NCBI RefSeq assembly: GCF_000187585.1
Contig: NZ_GL732463.1
Span: 639,606-703,605 of the forward strand
Length of the DNA stretch: 64,000 nt
Direction: 5' to 3'
From: Streptococcus peroris ATCC 700780
Lineage (GTDB): Bacteria; Bacillota; Bacilli; Lactobacillales; Streptococcaceae
In this document: positions 18,934 through 29,104 of the stretch, one piece after another
Numbering within the stretch: position 1 is the first letter of the stretch
Layout of the letters: each line of letters opens with the position of its first letter
The notes under the pieces: model-generated
What the model was told of the DNA's origin: nothing
What the model saw: the letters and a program-made list of their open reading frames with translations, nothing else
Database searches by the model: none
Position numbers and translations under genes: made by a program

Positions 18934-20736
18934 ATGGTATTACAACGAAATGAAATAAATGAAAAAGATACATGGGATCTATCGACAATCTATGTGACAG
19001 ATCAAGCATGGGAAGAAGCTTTGAAACAACTGACTGAGAAAGTACAAACAGCTTCTCAGTATGAAGGGCATCTTTTGGATAGTGCAAAGAGTTTGCTTGA
19101 AATTACTGAATTTTCTCTTGATATGGAACGTCAAGTCGAAAAACTCTATGTTTATGCACATATGAAAAATGACCAAGATACTCGTGAAGCTAAGTATCAA
19201 GAATATTATGCAAAAGCAATGACTTTGTATAGTCAACTTGACCAGGTCTTCTCTTTTTATGAGCCAGAATTTATGGCAATCACAGAAGACCAGTATCAAA
19301 ACTTCTTAGCAGAAGAACCAAAACTCCAGCCTTATAAACACTTCTTTGATAAACTCTTGCAAAATAAAAATCACGTACTTTCACAACGTGAAGAAGAGTT
19401 ATTAGCAGGAGCTGGCGAAATCTTTGGAGCTGCTAGTGAAACTTTCGCTATCTTAGATAATGCAGATATCGTCTTTCCATATGTCAAAGATGAAGATGGT
19501 AATGAAGTTCAATTATCACACGGTGTTTATATGCGTTTGGTAGAATCTAAGAATCGTGAAGTTCGTAGAGGTGCCTATGAAGCCCTTTACGCTACTTACA
19601 AACAATACCAACATACTTACGCTAAAACACTGCAGACCAATGTCAAAGTGCAAAACTATCGTGCTAAGGTTCGTAACTATAAGAGTGCGCGTGAAGCAGC
19701 TCTTGCAGCAAACTTTGTGCCAGAAAGTGTTTATGACAATCTAGTATCTGCTGTTCATAAGCATTTGCCGTTATTACATCGTTATCTTGCTCTTCGCTCA
19801 AAAATCTTGGGTATTCCAGACCTCAAAATGTATGATGTCTATACACCATTGTCTTCAGTGGAATACAGCTTCACTTACGAAGAAGCACTAAAGAAAGCAG
19901 AGGAGGCTTTAGCTGTTCTTGGCGATGATTACTTGAGTCGTGTTAAACGCGCCTTTAGCGAACGCTGGATTGATGTGTATGAAAATCAAGGCAAGCGTTC
20001 AGGAGCTTATTCAGGTGGTTCTTATGATACCAACGCCTTCATGCTCCTTAACTGGCAAGATAATCTAGATAATCTCTTTACTCTTGTTCATGAAACTGGG
20101 CACAGCATGCACTCAAGCTATACACGCGAAACCCAACCTTATGTGTATGGGGATTACTCAATTTTCTTGGCGGAAATTGCTTCAACAACCAATGAAAATA
20201 TTTTGACAGAGAAATTATTACAAGAAGTCCAAGATGATGCAACACGTTTTGCAATTCTCAATAACTTCCTAGATGGTTTCAGAGGGACAGTATTCCGTCA
20301 AACTCAATTTGCTGAATTTGAACATGCTATCCATCAAGCTGATCAAAATGGTGAAGTCTTGACAAGTGAGTTCTTGAGCAAGTTATATGCTGACTTGAAC
20401 CAAGATTACTACGGACTAAGCAAGGAAGACAATCCTCAGATTCAATACGAGTGGGCTCGAATTCCTCATTTCTACTATAACTACTATGTATATCAGTATT
20501 CAACAGGATTTGCAGCAGCTTCAGCCTTAGCTGAAAAGATTGTCCACGGTAGTCAAGAAGATCGTAATCGTTATATTGATTACCTCAAGGCAGGGAAGTC
20601 AGACTATCCACTTAATATCATGCGAAAAGCTGGTGTTGATATGGAAAAAGAAGACTATCTCAACGATGCCTTTGCAGTCTTTGAACGCCGTTTGGATGAG
20701 TTTGAAGCCCTTGTTGAAAAATTAGGATTGGCATAA
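18934..20736 (+). CDS. pepF: Oligoendopeptidase F
   Basis: A 600-residue M3B zinc metallopeptidase of the cytoplasm that cleaves peptides of roughly 7-17 residues. The zinc motif HETGH is at residues 386-390 ([13 protein letters not shown]), followed by the third ligand region ASTTNENIL. No signal peptide is present. ATGGAGGAAA is just upstream. Placement between coiA and a methyltransferase is the arrangement seen in pneumococcus. Confidence 0.96.
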   Translation: MVLQRNEINEKDTWDLSTIYVTDQAWEEALKQLTEKVQTASQYEGHLLDSAKSLLEITEFSLDMERQVEKLYVYAHMKNDQDTREAKYQEYYAKAMTLYSQLDQVFSFYEPEFMAITEDQYQNFLAEEPKLQPYKHFFDKLLQNKNHVLSQREEELLAGAGEIFGAASETFAILDNADIVFPYVKDEDGNEVQLSHGVYMRLVESKNREVRRGAYEALYATYKQYQHTYAKTLQTNVKVQNYRAKVRNYKSAREAALAANFVPESVYDNLVSAVHKHLPLLHRYLALRSKILGIPDLKMYDVYTPLSSVEYSFTYEEALKKAEEALAVLGDDYLSRVKRAFSERWIDVYENQGKRSGAYSGGSYDTNAFMLLNWQDNLDNLFTLVHETGHSMHSSYTRETQPYVYGDYSIFLAEIASTTNENILTEKLLQEVQDDATRFAILNNFLDGFRGTVFRQTQFAEFEHAIHQADQNGEVLTSEFLSKLYADLNQDYYGLSKEDNPQIQYEWARIPHFYYNYYVYQYSTGFAAASALAEKIVHGSQEDRNRYIDYLKAGKSDYPLNIMRKAGVDMEKEDYLNDAFAVFERRLDEFEALVEKLGLA

Positions 20737-20737
20737 G

Positions 20738-21451
20738 ATGGTTGAGTCATACAGTAAAAATGCCAACCATAACATGCGACGTCCTGTCGTAAAAGAAGAA
20801 ATCGTCGAATTTTTACGCCAACGTCAAAAGCAGGTGACTGGTTCTTTAAAAGAACTAGAAAACTTTGCTCGCAAGGAGAATATTCCAATCATTCCTCATG
20901 AGACTGTCGCTTATTTTCGTTTCCTAATGGAAACAATACAACCAAAAAACATTTTAGAGATTGGTACGGCGATTGGGTTTTCTGCACTTTTGATGGCCCA
21001 GCATGCCCCAAATGCAAAAATTAAAACCATTGACCGAAATCCCGAAATGATTAGTTTTGCCAAAGAAAATTTTGCAAAATTTGATAGTCGCAAACAAATC
21101 ACTCTCTTAGAAGGGGATGCGGTAGATATTTTGTCAACATTGACAGGGACCTATGATTTTGTTTTTATGGATTCTGCAAAGTCTAAATACATTGTATTTT
21201 TGCCAGAAATCCTTAAACACCTTGAAGTTGGAGGAGTGGTCGTATTGGATGATGTTTTTCAAGGTGGAGACATCGCTAAGGATATCATGGAAGTTCGACG
21301 TGGGCAACGAACTATTTATCGTGGTTTGCAAAGGCTCTTTGAGGCGACTCTTGATAATCCAGGATTAACAGCCAGTCTAATTCCTCTTGGAGATGGGATA
21401 TTGATGTTGCGAAAGAATCAAGCAGAAGTAGAACTGCCTGATATTGACTAA
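20738..21451 (+). CDS. O-methyltransferase family 3 protein (TrmR/YrrM-like)
   Basis: A 237-residue class I SAM methyltransferase of the COMT-like family: ILEIGTAIGFSALLMA (SAM motif), FVFMDSAKSKYIVFLPE and GGVVVLDDVFQGG (metal-binding aspartates). Family members in Gram-positives include TrmR, which methylates 5-hydroxyuridine at tRNA position 34; that role is an inference here. The start lies one base after the pepF stop, indicating coupling. Confidence 0.85.
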   Translation: MVESYSKNANHNMRRPVVKEEIVEFLRQRQKQVTGSLKELENFARKENIPIIPHETVAYFRFLMETIQPKNILEIGTAIGFSALLMAQHAPNAKIKTIDRNPEMISFAKENFAKFDSRKQITLLEGDAVDILSTLTGTYDFVFMDSAKSKYIVFLPEILKHLEVGGVVVLDDVFQGGDIAKDIMEVRRGQRTIYRGLQRLFEATLDNPGLTASLIPLGDGILMLRKNQAEVELPDID

Positions 21452-21525
21452 TTTTAGATATTTTTAAGACAATTTAGTAAAATAGATAAGGTAAACAATT
21501 ATCTAGTGAATAAAAAGGAGTAAAC

Positions 21526-22467
21526 ATGAAGAAAAAATTATTGGCAGGTGCCATAACTTTGTTATCAGTAGCTACTTTGGCTGCTTGTTCAAATAGCTCT
21601 CAAGGAGCTGACTTAATCAGTATGAAAGGTGATGTCATCACTGAGCACCAATTCTTTGAAGAAGTTAAAAACAATGCGACTGCTCAACAAGTCTTGCTGA
21701 ATATGACCATTCAAAAAGTTTTTGAAAAACAATATGGATCTGAAGTTAGTGATAAAGAAGTAGAAGATGCTGTAGCAGAAGAACAAAAGAAATATGGTGA
21801 TAGTTACCAAATCGTTCTTTCTCGTGCAGGTATGACAGCTGAAAGTCGTAAAGCTCAAATTCGTACAAGTAAATTAGTTGAATATGCTGTTAAAAAAGCC
21901 GCAGAATCAGAATTGACTGATGAAAACTATAAAAAAGCTTACGACGAATACACACCTGAAGTAACAGCTCAAATTATCAAACTTGACAGTGAAGATAAAG
22001 CTAAAGAAGTACTTGCAAAGGCAAAAGAATCTGGAGCTGACTTTGCACAATTGGCTAAAGATAATTCAACTGACGAAAAGACAAAAGCAAATGGTGGTGA
22101 AATCACTTTTGACTCTGCATCAACAGAATTGCCAGACGTAGTTAAAAAAGCAGCCTTCGCTCTGGATGTTAATGGTGTTTCAGATGTCATTACTGCCCCA
22201 GGGACACAAGCATATTCTAGTAGCTTCTATATTGTAAAATTAACTAAGAAAACTGAAAAATCTTCTAATATTGAAGACTATAAAGAAAAATTGAAGACAG
22301 TTATCCTGACTCAAAAACAAAATGATGCTACCTTTGTTCAAGGTGTCATTAGTAAAGAATTGCAAGCAGCGAATATCAAGGTTAAAGATCAAGCCTTTCA
22401 AAATATCTTTACTCAATATATCCAAAGCGATTCAGCTAACGCAACTACAACCACATCTTCTAACTAA
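21526..22467 (+). CDS. prsA: Foldase lipoprotein PrsA
   Basis: A 313-residue extracellular lipoprotein and peptidyl-prolyl isomerase that helps fold exported proteins. It has a signal peptide with lipobox TLAAC (Cys21). An N-terminal chaperone part is followed by a parvulin-type domain at about residues 140-240 (TAQIIKLDSEDKAKEVLAKAKESGADFAQLAKDNS is one continuous part; later GEITFDSAS and SSFYIVKL). The C-terminus is Ser/Thr-rich (ATTTTSSN). AAAAAGGAG precedes the ATG, and a terminator follows. Confidence 0.94.
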   Translation: MKKKLLAGAITLLSVATLAACSNSSQGADLISMKGDVITEHQFFEEVKNNATAQQVLLNMTIQKVFEKQYGSEVSDKEVEDAVAEEQKKYGDSYQIVLSRAGMTAESRKAQIRTSKLVEYAVKKAAESELTDENYKKAYDEYTPEVTAQIIKLDSEDKAKEVLAKAKESGADFAQLAKDNSTDEKTKANGGEITFDSASTELPDVVKKAAFALDVNGVSDVITAPGTQAYSSSFYIVKLTKKTEKSSNIEDYKEKLKTVILTQKQNDATFVQGVISKELQAANIKVKDQAFQNIFTQYIQSDSANATTTTSSN

Positions 22468-22473
22468 TGATAG

Positions 22474-22512
22474 AAACTCTATCTTTCTAATAAGAAAGAT
22501 AGAGTTTTTTTC
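22474..22512 (+). terminator. Terminator after prsA
   Basis: Arms AACTCTATCTTTCT and AGAAAGATAGAGTT followed by at least seven T. Confidence 0.92.
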
Positions 22513-22617
22513 GTGAACATTTAAAGTATCAATTTTAAATTGAAAAAATATTAGAGAAGCTCAATAATCAGAAATTTAGTTCATTAATGGGTAAGAGTTT
22601 TTTTCTAATTTAAAAAA

Positions 22618-22626
22618 TGGTATAAT
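22618..22626 (+). promoter_or_regulatory. Extended -10 promoter of ftsW
   Basis: TGGTATAAT lies 52 bases before the ftsW ATG in an A/T-rich intergenic stretch; no good -35 is seen. Confidence 0.6.
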
Positions 22627-22678
22627 AACAAGAAAACTAGAATTAATTTAAATTTATAATTCTGATAGATGGTGACGT

Positions 22679-23890
22679 ATGAAAATTAGTAAAAGGCACC
22701 TGTTGAACTATTCCATTTTAGTGCCCTATCTTCTCTTGTCTGTCTTGGGCTTAATTGTGGTATATTCGACAACAAGTGCATCCTTAATCCAAGAAGGTCA
22801 GAGCGCATTTCAATTGGTCCGAAACCAAGGTATATTTTGGGTCGTAAGTTTATTACTTATTTCGATCATTTATAAGTTAAAATTAGGATTTTTGAGAAAT
22901 GAACGCTTGTTATTTATTGTGATGTTCGTTGAGTTAGTATTGCTAGCTCTAGCTCGTTTAGTTGGTATTCCTATCAATGGAGCTTATGGTTGGATCAAAG
23001 TAGGCCCTATTACCATTCAACCTGCAGAGTACTTGAAGATTATTATTATCTGGTATTTAGCACAAAGATTTGCCAAGCAGCAAGATGAAATAGCTGTTTA
23101 TGACTTTCAAGTTTTGACTCAAAACCAATGGCTTCCAAGAGCGTTTAATGATTGGCGCTTTGTTTTGTTAGTGATGATTGGTAGTTTGGCTATTTTCCCT
23201 GACCTCGGGAATGCTTCTATTCTCATTTTAGTAGCATTGTTAATGTATTCAATCAGTGGAATTGCTCATCGTTGGTTTGCAACTATACTCGGAATATTGA
23301 CTAGCGTATCCTTTGTGTCATTGACAGCCATTAAAATGATTGGTGTTGATAAGGTTTCGAAGATTCCTGTCTTTGGATATGTAGCTAAACGCTTTAGTGC
23401 CTTCTTCAATCCATTTGATGACCTTGCTGGTGCAGGACACCAATTAGCGAATTCTTACTACGCTATGGTTAATGGCGGATGGTTTGGATTAGGCTTAGGA
23501 AACTCTATTGAAAAGAGAGGCTATCTGCCTGAGGCACACACGGATTTTGTCTTCTCAATTGTCATTGAAGAGTTTGGTTTTGTCGGTGCCAGTCTAATCT
23601 TGGCACTCTTATTCTTCTTAATACTTCGTATTATCTTGGTTGGTGTTCGAGCAAAAGATCCATTCAACTCGATGGTAGCAATCGGTATCGGTGGAATGAT
23701 TTTGATTCAAGTATTTGTCAATATTGGTGGAATCTCAGGCTTAATTCCTTCTACAGGTGTAACTTTTCCTTTTCTTTCTCAGGGAGGAAATAGTCTCTTG
23801 GTTCTGTCTGTAGCCATCGCCTTTGTTTTAAATATTGATGCTAGTGAAAAACGTGCACAACTCTATAGTGAATATGAAGCGCAACTTTAA
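22679..23890 (+). CDS. ftsW: Cell division peptidoglycan glycosyltransferase FtsW
   Basis: A 403-residue SEDS-family polytopic membrane protein (about ten segments) that polymerises lipid II at the septum with its cognate PBP. Family landmarks are NGAYGWIKVGPITIQPAEYLK, FPDLGNASIL, YFAxxN-like NSYYAMVNGGWFGLGLGNS, LPEAHTDFVFSIVIEEFGFVG, and GLIPSTGVTFPFLSQGGNS near the end. It is followed 22 bases later by ppc, the order also found in pneumococcus. Confidence 0.95.
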   Translation: MKISKRHLLNYSILVPYLLLSVLGLIVVYSTTSASLIQEGQSAFQLVRNQGIFWVVSLLLISIIYKLKLGFLRNERLLFIVMFVELVLLALARLVGIPINGAYGWIKVGPITIQPAEYLKIIIIWYLAQRFAKQQDEIAVYDFQVLTQNQWLPRAFNDWRFVLLVMIGSLAIFPDLGNASILILVALLMYSISGIAHRWFATILGILTSVSFVSLTAIKMIGVDKVSKIPVFGYVAKRFSAFFNPFDDLAGAGHQLANSYYAMVNGGWFGLGLGNSIEKRGYLPEAHTDFVFSIVIEEFGFVGASLILALLFFLILRIILVGVRAKDPFNSMVAIGIGGMILIQVFVNIGGISGLIPSTGVTFPFLSQGGNSLLVLSVAIAFVLNIDASEKRAQLYSEYEAQL

Positions 23891-23912
23891 GAAAAAGTAA
23901 CAAGGAGAAAAA

Positions 23913-26738
23913 ATGTCTCTTCAAAAGTTAGAAAATTTTAGTAACAAAACTGTCGTGCAAGAAGAAGTTCAAATCTTGACAGATTTACTTGAAGATATCA
24001 CAAAAAATATGCTTCCTGCTGAAACCTTTGACAAGATTATACAGTTGAAGGAACTTTCATCAAAACTAGATTATCAAGGACTTGATAAAGTGGTAACGAG
24101 TCTATCAAATGATGAGATGGTATACATTTCTAGATATTTCTCTATTTTGCCACTTTTGATTAATATCTCAGAAGACGTTGACTTGGCATTTGAGATTAAC
24201 CATCTTAACAATGTTGATCAGGATTATCTTGGTAAGTTATCAACAACTATCGAAATGGTAGCTGAAAAAGAGAATGCAGCTGAAATTCTTGAACATTTAA
24301 ATGTCGTACCAGTATTGACAGCTCACCCAACACAAGTTCAACGTAAAAGTATGCTGGACCTGACCAATCATATTCACACCCTCTTGCGGAAATATCGTGA
24401 TGTGAAGATGGGTCTGATTAACAAAGAAAAATGGCACAATGATCTCCGTCGCTATATTGAAATTATCTTGCAGACGGATATGATTCGTGATAAGAAACTA
24501 AAGGTAACCAATGAAATCACTAATGTGATGGAATACTACAATAGTTCCTTTCTTCAGGCTGTTCCAAATCTGATGTTAGAGTATAAGCGCTTGGCAAAAG
24601 AACAAGGAATTGATCTAAAACAAGCAAAACCCATCACTATGGGAATGTGGATTGGTGGAGACCGTGATGGAAATCCATTTGTAACGGCTGAGACACTCAT
24701 GCGTTCAGCTACCATTCAAAGTGAAGTAGTTTTGAACTATTATATTAGTAAGATCTCTAGTCTCTATCGTACCTTCTCGCTTTCAACTAATTTATCAAAA
24801 ACAAGCAAGGCTGTTGAAGAAATGGCGGCTCAATCTCGTGATACATCTGTCTTTCGTGAGAAAGAACCCTATCGTCGTGCTTTCCACTTGATTCAATCAA
24901 AACTGATTCAAACACTGTTGAATCTAAAAGAATGGGCAGTGGTTGGTTCTTCAGCAGATGAACGACATCATGTTGAGCGTCTTCTCGGTGCTCAAGGGCA
25001 TCAACAGGGAGTGGTAACTGATTATATCAGCAATCGACTCTCAGGTGCCATTCAAGAATTGGCAGACGAACGTCCACCTTACTATGAAACAATTGAAGAG
25101 TTCAAGCATGATTTATATGTTATTAAGGATTCATTGCTTGAAAATAAAGCAGAAGCTCTATTGACAGGTGAGTTTGCAGAACTGCTAGAAGCAGTCGAGG
25201 TTTTCGGTTTCTTCTTGGCATCAATTGACATGCGTCAAGACTCAAGTGTTCACGAAGCCTGTGTAGCAGAGTTATTGGTATCTGCTGGTATTAATGACCA
25301 TTATAGCGATTTGTCAGAAGATGAAAAGTGCGAGTTGCTTTTACATGAATTGTTAGAAGATCCTCGAATCTTGTCAGCAACTCATGCTGAGAAGTCTGAA
25401 CTTCTTGAAAAAGAATTGGCTATTTTCCAAACAGCTCGTCAATTAAAAGACCGACTAGGCGATGATGTTATTCGTCAAACGATTATCTCTCACGCAACCA
25501 GTGTGTCTGATATGTTAGAATTGGCTATTATGCTGAAAGAAGTAGGACTCGTGGATTCTGAAAAATCTCGTGTTCAAATCGTACCTCTTTTTGAGACGAT
25601 TGAGGACTTGGATCATTCTGAAGAAACAATGAGAAAGTATTTCTCTTTACCACTTGCTAAGAAGTGGATTGCTTCTAAAAATAACTACCAAGAAATTATG
25701 CTTGGGTACTCCGATAGTAACAAGGATGGAGGCTACCTCTCATCTTGTTGGACCCTTTACAAAGCTCAACAGCAATTGACAGCTATCGGTGATGAATTTG
25801 GTGTAAAAGTAACCTTCTTCCACGGTCGTGGTGGTACAGTAGGTCGTGGTGGTGGTCCTACCTATGATGCCATCGCATCTCAACCACTTAAGTCTATCAA
25901 AGATCGTATTCGCTTGACTGAACAAGGTGAAGTGATCGGCAATAAATACGGGAATAAGGATGCAGCTTATTACAACCTTGAAATGTTAGTTTCGGCAGCA
26001 ATCAACCGTATGATTACTAAGAAAAAGAGTGATACCAATACATCGAACCGTTATGAAGCCATCATGGATCAAGTGGTAGAACGCAGTTACGATATCTACC
26101 GTGAGCTCGTATTTGGTAATGAGCATTTCTATGATTATTTCTTTGAATCTAGTCCAATCAAGGCGATTTCAAGTTTCAATATTGGTTCTCGTCCAGCAGC
26201 TCGTAAAACAATTACCGAAATCGGTGGTCTACGTGCTATTCCTTGGGTATTCTCATGGTCACAAAGTCGTGTCATGTTCCCAGGCTGGTATGGAGTAGGT
26301 TCTAGCTTTAAGGAATTTATCGACCAAGATCCTGAAAATATCGAAATCCTTAGAGAAATGTATCAAAATTGGCCATTCTTCCAGTCACTTCTATCAAATG
26401 TCGATATGGTACTATCAAAATCAAATATGAACATTGCTTTTGAGTATGCTAACCTTTGTGAAAGTGAAGAAGTTCAAGCAATCTACTATACTATTCTTGA
26501 TGAATGGCAATTGACTAAGGATGTTATCTTAGCTATTGAAGGACATGAAGAACTTTTGGCAGAAAATACTTATTTGAAAGCTAGTCTAAACTACCGTATG
26601 CCTTATTTCAATATCCTTAACTATATTCAGTTGGAGTTGATTAAGCGCCAACGTCGTGGTGAGCTATCTTCAGACGAAGAAAGATTAATCCATACAACTA
26701 TTAACGGAATTGCTACAGGATTGCGTAATTCTGGCTGA
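23913..26738 (+). CDS. ppc: Phosphoenolpyruvate carboxylase
   Basis: A 941-residue cytoplasmic enzyme making oxaloacetate from PEP and bicarbonate, feeding aspartate synthesis in an organism with no full TCA cycle. Active-site motifs are [14 protein letters not shown] (catalytic His), [11 protein letters not shown], VDxR-like [23 protein letters not shown] and the C-terminal IATGLRNSG. It is about 40 residues longer than the pneumococcal protein I remember, the extra being around residues 325-375 ([19 protein letters not shown] region). AAGGAG precedes the ATG. Confidence 0.95.
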   Translation: MSLQKLENFSNKTVVQEEVQILTDLLEDITKNMLPAETFDKIIQLKELSSKLDYQGLDKVVTSLSNDEMVYISRYFSILPLLINISEDVDLAFEINHLNNVDQDYLGKLSTTIEMVAEKENAAEILEHLNVVPVLTAHPTQVQRKSMLDLTNHIHTLLRKYRDVKMGLINKEKWHNDLRRYIEIILQTDMIRDKKLKVTNEITNVMEYYNSSFLQAVPNLMLEYKRLAKEQGIDLKQAKPITMGMWIGGDRDGNPFVTAETLMRSATIQSEVVLNYYISKISSLYRTFSLSTNLSKTSKAVEEMAAQSRDTSVFREKEPYRRAFHLIQSKLIQTLLNLKEWAVVGSSADERHHVERLLGAQGHQQGVVTDYISNRLSGAIQELADERPPYYETIEEFKHDLYVIKDSLLENKAEALLTGEFAELLEAVEVFGFFLASIDMRQDSSVHEACVAELLVSAGINDHYSDLSEDEKCELLLHELLEDPRILSATHAEKSELLEKELAIFQTARQLKDRLGDDVIRQTIISHATSVSDMLELAIMLKEVGLVDSEKSRVQIVPLFETIEDLDHSEETMRKYFSLPLAKKWIASKNNYQEIMLGYSDSNKDGGYLSSCWTLYKAQQQLTAIGDEFGVKVTFFHGRGGTVGRGGGPTYDAIASQPLKSIKDRIRLTEQGEVIGNKYGNKDAAYYNLEMLVSAAINRMITKKKSDTNTSNRYEAIMDQVVERSYDIYRELVFGNEHFYDYFFESSPIKAISSFNIGSRPAARKTITEIGGLRAIPWVFSWSQSRVMFPGWYGVGSSFKEFIDQDPENIEILREMYQNWPFFQSLLSNVDMVLSKSNMNIAFEYANLCESEEVQAIYYTILDEWQLTKDVILAIEGHEELLAENTYLKASLNYRMPYFNILNYIQLELIKRQRRGELSSDEERLIHTTINGIATGLRNSG

Positions 26739-26806
26739 TATTTATCTAAATTTTTTGAGAATCCGAAAGAAATTTACATTTTTATAAAAATAATTCTTGA
26801 AAAGTG

Positions 26807-26834
26807 TTGACAAGCTTTTGAAAAATGTTATAAT
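26807..26834 (+). promoter_or_regulatory. Promoter of the T-box/trpXYZ transcript
   Basis: Perfect -35 TTGACA (26807-26812), 16-base spacer, perfect -10 TATAAT (26829-26834) with an extended TG. Confidence 0.85.
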
Positions 26835-26840
26835 TTAATC

Positions 26841-27078
26841 ATTCAGAAAGTAATCATTGAAGTTTTATAGAGAGTCTGTGGTTGGTGAAAACAGATAGAT
26901 GGAAGTGATGAAAATTGGGCTGAATGTTATTAAGAATTTGAAATCATAAGAATTCGGTGAGCACACCTTACAGTGCAACTCGTTTTTGCGAGAAAGAGCG
27001 ATAGGGATATTCCCTATAATTGAGGTGGCACCGCGCATCGACGTCCTCACACAAGTATTTTGTGTGAGGACTTTTTCT
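26841..27078 (+). promoter_or_regulatory. T-box riboswitch leader (probably tRNA-Trp) of the trpXYZ operon
   Basis: The leader has the conserved T-box core AGGTGGCACCGCG at 27023-27035 and an intrinsic terminator, GTCCTCACACA/TGTGTGAGGAC then TTTTT (27043-27076), which competes with the antiterminator. Stem I sequence begins with AGAGAGTCTGTGG near 26870. The bulge TGGC would pair with a tRNA ending GCCA, fitting tRNA-Trp (discriminator G). A TGG at 26916-26918 is a candidate specifier codon, but I could not fold stem I fully. Uncharged tRNA should allow transcription of the transporter. Confidence 0.85.
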
Positions 27079-27094
27079 ATGGGGAGGCAATTTT

Positions 27095-27130
27095 ATGGAA
27101 GTCAAACGATGGCGTCGCTTGATTAAGTGA
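27095..27130 (+). CDS. Possible 11-residue leader peptide between T-box and trpX
   Basis: ATG after a good GGGGAGG site opens a frame encoding MEVKRWRRLIK and then TGA. It lies between the T-box terminator and trpX. It contains one Trp codon and two tandem Arg codons. It could be a leader peptide sensing tryptophan supply, comparable in position to the rtpLP peptide that follows the T-box of the B. subtilis at operon, or merely a chance frame. I see no obvious second terminator immediately after it. Confidence 0.35.
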   Translation: MEVKRWRRLIK

Positions 27131-27174
27131 TTTAAAAATATTAAGAATAAGTTAAACAGAATAAGGAGAAAATT

Positions 27175-28176
27175 ATGAAAAACAAACGTTTACTCGGTAT
27201 TATCGTAGCGCTAGCAGTTGTAGTTGGAGGAAGCTTAGTATACTCTAACTTAACGAAACAAGAAACTAAAACCGAGACAGCTAACAAAACTGCTAAGGTA
27301 GGTGTTCTACAGTTCGTCAGTCACCCATCGCTTGACTTGATTTACCAAGGTATCCAAGATGGACTTGCTGAAGAAGGCTATAAAGGTGACCAAGTTAAAA
27401 TCGACTTTATGAACTCAGAAGGTGACCAAAGTAAGGTTGCCACAATGAGTAAGCAATTGGTGGCAAATGGAAATGATTTAGTTGTTGGGATTGCGACACC
27501 AGCAGCCCAAGGTCTAGCAAGTGCAACAAAAGATCTTCCGGTTATCATGGCAGCTGTTACAGACCCAGTTGGCGCTAACTTGGTGAAAGATTTAGAAAAA
27601 CCAGGTGGTAACATCACAGGTGTTTCTGACCATAACCCTGCTGAACAACAAGTGGAATTGATTAAAACTTTGACACCTGATGTCAAAACAATTGGTGCCC
27701 TTTACTCAAGTAGCGAAGATAACTCTAAGTCACAAGTTGAAGAGTTCAAGAAATACGCAGAAAAAGCTGGTTTGAAAGTAGAAACATTCGCAGTTCCATC
27801 AACTAACGAAATTGCTTCAACAGTTAACGTTATGACTGGAAAAGTAGATGCAATCTGGGTTCCAATCGATAACACCATTGCCTCAGCATTCTCAACTGTA
27901 GTATCAAGTAACCAAACGGCTAAAAAACCAATCTACCCAAGTGCGACTGCCATGGTAGAAGCTGGAGGTTTGGCATCAGTAGTTGTTGACCAACACGATC
28001 TTGGTGTTGCTACTGGTAAGATGATTGCCAAAGTCTTGAAGGGTGAAAAGCCTGCAGATACTCCAGTAAATGTCTTCTCAACTGGTAAATCAGTTATCAA
28101 CAAAAAACTAGCTCAAGAACTTGGAATCACTATTCCTGAATCGGTTCTCAAAGAAGCTGGAAAAGTCATCGAATAA
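27175..28176 (+). CDS. trpX: ABC transporter substrate-binding protein, TrpX type
   Basis: A 333-residue extracytoplasmic binding protein of the ABC_sub_bind (TrpX) family, with a periplasmic-binding fold: VGVLQFVSHPSLDLIYQGIQ, VGIATPAAQGLA, PVIMAAVTDPVGANLV, GNITGVSD. In streptococci this family is assigned to tryptophan uptake because of its T-box control. The N-terminus is a single uncleaved-looking membrane segment (LLGIIVALAVVVGGSLVY) with no lipobox cysteine, so it may be anchored rather than lipidated. AAGGAG precedes the ATG. First gene of a three-gene transporter operon. Confidence 0.88.
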   Translation: MKNKRLLGIIVALAVVVGGSLVYSNLTKQETKTETANKTAKVGVLQFVSHPSLDLIYQGIQDGLAEEGYKGDQVKIDFMNSEGDQSKVATMSKQLVANGNDLVVGIATPAAQGLASATKDLPVIMAAVTDPVGANLVKDLEKPGGNITGVSDHNPAEQQVELIKTLTPDVKTIGALYSSSEDNSKSQVEEFKKYAEKAGLKVETFAVPSTNEIASTVNVMTGKVDAIWVPIDNTIASAFSTVVSSNQTAKKPIYPSATAMVEAGGLASVVVDQHDLGVATGKMIAKVLKGEKPADTPVNVFSTGKSVINKKLAQELGITIPESVLKEAGKVIE

Positions 28177-28237
28177 GAATGTAGGAGGAGTTGGAGACAT
28201 CTCCTCCAATTTTTAAAATAAAGGAAACGAAACAAAC

Positions 28238-29104
28238 ATGCTAATATCTATTATTTCACAGGGATTGGTCTGGGCTATCCTGGGTTTGGGAATCTTTATG
28301 ACCTTTCGAATCCTGAACTTTCCAGATATGACAACTGAAGGTTCCTTCCCGCTTGGAGGAGCAGTAGCAGTGACTCTGATTACACAAGGAGTCAATCCTT
28401 TTCTTGCTACTTTAGCAGCCATAGGAGCTGGTTGTCTTGCTGGTTTAGCAGCTGGACTATTGTATACCAAAGGGAAAATTCCAACTCTTCTATCAGGAAT
28501 TTTAGTCATGACTTCTTGTCATTCTATCATGCTCATGATTATGGGACGGGCTAACCTTGGCCTTTTGGGAACAAAGCAAATCCAAGATGTTCTTCCATTT
28601 TCATCAGAGGTTAATCAATTACTGACAGGTTTAATCTTTGTGACTTTGGTTATCCTTCTCATGCTTTTTTTCCTAGATACTAAACTTGGACAGGCCTATA
28701 TCGCTACAGGGGATAATCCAGATATGGCGCGTAGTTTTGGTATCAATACAGGCCGTATGGAGCTTATGGGCTTGGTTTTGTCAAATGGTGTTATCGCTCT
28801 AGCAGGTGCTCTCATTGCTCAACAAGAAGGTTATGCAGATGTCTCTCGTGGTATTGGTGTTATCGTTGTTGGTCTTGCTAGCTTGATTATTGGTGAAGTT
28901 CTCTTTAAGAGTCTCACGCTTGCAGAGCGTTTAGTTACCATTGTAGTTGGTTCCATCAGCTATCAATTCTTGGTATGGGGAGTCATTGCTCTTGGATTTA
29001 ATACTAGTTATCTCCGTTTGTACAGTGCGGTTATTTTGGCGACCTGCCTCATGATTCCAACCTTTAAGAATAATTACATGAAAGGAGTCAAGTTAAGCAA
29101 ATGA
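28238..29104 (+). CDS. trpY: ABC transporter permease, TrpY type
   Basis: A 288-residue polytopic membrane protein of the BPD_transp_2 type, with eight or so hydrophobic segments (for example LVWAILGLGIFMTFRIL; LTGLIFVTLVILLMLFFL) and the conserved loop DNPDMARSFGINTGRMELMGLVLSNGVIALAGALIAQ. It forms the membrane channel of the tryptophan-type importer. The stop overlaps the ATG of the ATPase gene (ATGA). Confidence 0.9.
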   Translation: MLISIISQGLVWAILGLGIFMTFRILNFPDMTTEGSFPLGGAVAVTLITQGVNPFLATLAAIGAGCLAGLAAGLLYTKGKIPTLLSGILVMTSCHSIMLMIMGRANLGLLGTKQIQDVLPFSSEVNQLLTGLIFVTLVILLMLFFLDTKLGQAYIATGDNPDMARSFGINTGRMELMGLVLSNGVIALAGALIAQQEGYADVSRGIGVIVVGLASLIIGEVLFKSLTLAERLVTIVVGSISYQFLVWGVIALGFNTSYLRLYSAVILATCLMIPTFKNNYMKGVKLSK

